A stretch of DNA of 8,930 nucleotides from a bacterium ADurb.Bin374. Its GTDB lineage: Bacteria > Riflebacteria > Ozemobacteria > Ozemobacterales > Ozemobacteraceae. A model generated the notes under the pieces. The model had not been told where the DNA came from, did not search any database, and saw only the letters and a program-made list of their open reading frames with translations. Below, piece after piece: positions 6,850-8,930 of this stretch (positions are counted from its first letter, which is position 1; every line of letters begins with the position of its first letter). Where the stretch lies: contig MWAR01000144.1 of assembly GCA_002068715.1 (NCBI GenBank), forward strand, positions 1 through 8,930, given 5' to 3'. The position numbers and the translations under genes were made by a program.

Positions 6850-7887
6850 ATGTTGCGTATACACCGATATTTCGACACGGCTCTCGCGCGAAAGGCCTCT
6901 GATCTGCATCTCAAAGCCGGCAGTCCGCCGGTTCTGCGCATCGGCGGCCGGCTCGTGACTCTTTCCGAGGAGCCTCTCGCGCACCAGGAGATGCCGAACC
7001 TCGTTCTTCCGCTGATGGATACGCGTCAGCAGGAGTTTCTCCGCGAGACGATGGAAGCCAACTTCATGATCGCCTACCGCGACCGCGTCCGGGTGCGCGT
7101 CTGTGTCTTCCGGCAGCGCGGCTGTCTCTCGGCGGCGTTTCGGTTCATTCCGACGCGCGTTCCGAGCATCGACAGCCTCAAACTGCCGGTGAGGCTCAAG
7201 GAAATCGCCCAGCGGCCGCGCGGCCTGTTCATCGTCACCGGCCCCGCTAATTCCGGAAAGACCCACACCCTCGCCGCCATCGTGCACGAGATCAACAAGG
7301 CCAGCTCGCGACACATCATCACGATCGAGGACCCGATCGAGTTCGTCCATACACCGAAGCGTTCGATCTTCACCCAGCGCGAGATCGGCTCGATGACGTC
7401 GGGCTATCAGGTGGCCCTGATGCACGCGCTTCGCGAGGACCCCGACGTCATCCTCGTCGGAGAGATGCGCGACATCGACACGATCGAGATGGTGCTGACC
7501 GCGGCGGAAACCGGCCACCTCGTCCTTGCGACCCTGCACACCGTCGGCGCCGTCCAGACGGTCGACCGCATCATCAACGTCTTCCCGGGCCACCGGCACG
7601 AGGAGATTCGCACCCAGCTCTCGATGTCACTGCTCGGCACGATCTCCCAGATCCTGATTCCGGGCCGGGCGAAAAACGAACGCATCATGGCGTACGAGCT
7701 GATGATCCTCAACTCGGCCATGCGCAACATGATCCGCGAGAAGAAAACGAACCAGCTCCGCTCGGCCCTGATGCTCGCTCGCAAGGAGGGCTGCGTCACG
7801 CTCCGCGATAATCTCGCCGAACTGATGCGCGACGAGCGGGTCGACGGGAAAATCATGAACGCCATCCTCAAGGAGATCGTGGAATGA
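6850..7887 (+). CDS. pilT: Type IV pilus retraction ATPase, PilT/PilU family (second copy)
   Basis: A 345-residue paralog of the preceding gene. It keeps S-D-L-H-L-K-A-G (17-24), Walker A as G-P-A-N-S-G-K-T (131-138), the Asp box T-I-E-D-P-I-E-F (158-165), Walker B V-I-L-V-G-E-M-R-D (200-208, E205) and the His box T-L-H-T-V-G-A (228-234). The C-terminal signature is A-M-R-N-M-I-R-E-K-K (290-299), so the consensus Asn is kept here while the first copy has Ser. The P-loop differs from the common G-P-T-G-S-G-K by Ala-Asn in the variable positions, but the essential G-K-T is intact, so ATPase activity is likely. Tandem PilT paralogs recall the pilT-pilU arrangement of proteobacteria, where PilU assists PilT; whether this copy is functionally PilU cannot be told from sequence alone. 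It starts 6 nt after the first copy, and its TGA overlaps the next gene's ATG. Confidence 0.92.
   Translation: MLRIHRYFDTALARKASDLHLKAGSPPVLRIGGRLVTLSEEPLAHQEMPNLVLPLMDTRQQEFLRETMEANFMIAYRDRVRVRVCVFRQRGCLSAAFRFIPTRVPSIDSLKLPVRLKEIAQRPRGLFIVTGPANSGKTHTLAAIVHEINKASSRHIITIEDPIEFVHTPKRSIFTQREIGSMTSGYQVALMHALREDPDVILVGEMRDIDTIEMVLTAAETGHLVLATLHTVGAVQTVDRIINVFPGHRHEEIRTQLSMSLLGTISQILIPGRAKNERIMAYELMILNSAMRNMIREKKTNQLRSALMLARKEGCVTLRDNLAELMRDERVDGKIMNAILKEIVE
7870..7875 (+). promoter_or_regulatory. Ribosome binding site for the downstream HEAT protein
   Basis: AAGGAG inside the last codons of the second pilT lies 8 nt before the ATG at 7884. Together with the ATGA overlap it fixes the start of the HEAT gene, which has no stop in the window and so depends on this site for its start call. 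Confidence 0.75.
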
Positions 7888-8930
7888 CCGGGGCCGACCT
7901 GCACGAGATCGAACCGTTCCGCTTCATCAAGGCCGCCCGACGCCTGTTCCGCCCCGCGACCGAGCGGCTCTCGGCGATCGTGTTGAGCCCCGACGCAGCC
8001 GAAGAGGTTAAGACCGAGGCGCTGCTCGCGCTCGGAAAGATCGGCGACCCGGCCGTTCTCGACGTCATGCTCAATGCTCTCGATGGCTGGCCGGAGCGGA
8101 TCGAACCGATCACGGCCCTTGGCTACCTGCGCGACAGCACGCCGGTCCAGCGGCTTCTCGAACTCCTCGACGATCCCGAGCACCCCTTCAAGGAAGAGAT
8201 CGTCCGCGTACTCGGCGTGATCGGCGATCCCATGGCCGGCAAGAAACTGATGGAACTCCTTCGCGATGAGGACCGCATGGTCCGCTACGAGGCGGCCTGG
8301 GCGCTGTACCGCATCGGCGGCCGAGACGTGGCGCAGAGCCTCTGCGGTCTGCTCTCCGACCCCGACGAGTGGATCGTCATCAACGTCCTCGAGATTCTGT
8401 CGCGGCTGAAGGAGTCCGAAGCGATCCCGGCCCTGGTCGGCCAGTTCGAGATCGCCCGCGATCCGCGCCTGAAAGCCATCATGATCTCTTCCCTCGCCAC
8501 GTTTGCCGAGCCCCAGCTGCTGCACATCTTCGAGAAGGGCCTCGAGTCGTTCGATCCGCGCATCCAGGCCAATGCGGTCGAGGCAATCGCGATGCTGAAG
8601 ATTCCGGCGCTCGAGATGCGCCGCAAGCTGAAGAAGTTCTTTTCCCATCCGAACAACCGCGTCCGCGCCAACGTCTGCATCGCGCTCGCGAAAGCCGACG
8701 AGGCGAAGGTCGTCGAGGAGGTCGATGCGATGCTCGCGAGCACCGACATCCCGACGAGGCGATCGGCGGCTTACGTGCTGTCGCGGGTCCAGATCAAGGG
8801 CCGCGACGCCCTGATCGACCGCCTGCTCGCCGACGAGGCCTACGTCGTTCGCAAAATGGCCCTGAAAGCCGTGCTGGCACTCGAGACCGAGGTCGGACAG
8901 AGCCGCATCGTTCCGCTCTTGCGCGATCCG
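7884..8930 (+). CDS. HEAT-repeat protein, 3' end beyond the window
   Basis: An open frame of 349 codons runs from ATG 7884 to the right edge without a stop, so the protein is longer than seen. The ATG overlaps the TGA of the second pilT (ATGA, 4 nt), with a strong AAGGAG 8 nt upstream. From about residue 44 to the end there are roughly ten HEAT repeats, with patterns such as A-L-L-A-L-G-K-I-G-D-P (47-56), R-Y-E-A-A-W-A-L-Y-R-I-G (134-145), N-N-R-V-R-A-N-V (257-264) and R-R-S-A-A-Y-V-L-S-R-V (292-302). No signal peptide, membrane helix or catalytic motif is seen, so it is probably a cytoplasmic solenoid that binds other proteins. Residues about 224-335 align with residues 201-311 of the HEAT-TPR protein on the other strand, so the two are likely related. 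Tight coupling to two retraction ATPases suggests a role with that motor, which is inference. Further domains may lie past the edge. Confidence 0.9.
   Translation, partial: MTGADLHEIEPFRFIKAARRLFRPATERLSAIVLSPDAAEEVKTEALLALGKIGDPAVLDVMLNALDGWPERIEPITALGYLRDSTPVQRLLELLDDPEHPFKEEIVRVLGVIGDPMAGKKLMELLRDEDRMVRYEAAWALYRIGGRDVAQSLCGLLSDPDEWIVINVLEILSRLKESEAIPALVGQFEIARDPRLKAIMISSLATFAEPQLLHIFEKGLESFDPRIQANAVEAIAMLKIPALEMRRKLKKFFSHPNNRVRANVCIALAKADEAKVVEEVDAMLASTDIPTRRSAAYVLSRVQIKGRDALIDRLLADEAYVVRKMALKAVLALETEVGQSRIVPLLRDP

Noticed and set aside
6451..7599. Minus-strand open frame (382 codons) spanning both pilT genes
   Set aside because: It crosses two well-supported coding genes with intact ATPase motifs, is rich in Asp/Arg/His as expected for an antisense frame, and has no family likeness.
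7407..8648. Minus-strand open frame (413 codons) opposite pilT copy two and the HEAT gene
   Set aside because: Same reasoning: an antisense shadow of two coupled plus-strand genes with good ribosome binding sites.

Overview
This is a GC-rich window with dense, mostly operonic coding on both strands. It carries paired type IV pilus retraction ATPases, two large HEAT-repeat proteins and a recG-rsmD housekeeping pair. These features suggest a Gram-negative, type IV-piliated bacterium, possibly from a deep-branching or uncultivated phylum rich in HEAT and TPR proteins. Candidatus Riflebacteria/Ozemobacteria is one guess from general gene content; no marker here proves a lineage. I see no rRNA, tRNA, CRISPR array, transposase or phage gene.

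Layout. (1) Positions 1-162 (+) hold the C-terminal end of an unrecognised protein with a 28-residue internal repeat. (2) Positions 163-381 are non-coding. They hold a strong intrinsic terminator that looks usable in both directions, then a short array of CACGGAG-type units with 9-nt spacing that ends in a hairpin, then a second small inverted repeat. (3) Positions 5672 down to 382 form a minus-strand gene train: HEAT-TPR protein, 60-residue DUF4177-like protein, recG, rsmD. The gaps are 20, 51 and 6 nt, so at least parts are probably co-transcribed. (4) Positions 5673-5772 are a 100-bp divergent intergenic region with an extended -10 element pointing at the pilT side. (5) From 5773 to the right edge (+) lie two tandem PilT-family ATPases and a HEAT-repeat protein cut by the window end. 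They are tightly coupled by a 6-nt gap and then a 4-nt ATGA overlap.

How the genes fit together. RecG (branch migration and fork rescue) and RsmD (16S rRNA m2G966 methylation) are a common conserved neighbour pair and probably have no role in the pilus. The more interesting part is the divergent locus. Two retraction-type ATPases are translationally coupled to a HEAT solenoid, and a HEAT plus TPR scaffold protein is transcribed away from the same intergenic region. The two HEAT proteins share an alignable block of about 110 residues, so they look like paralogs rather than chance neighbours. A working hypothesis, which is inference only, is that the HEAT proteins are scaffolds or regulators of the retraction motors. 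No pilus assembly genes (pilB, pilC, pilM-Q, pilins) lie in the window.
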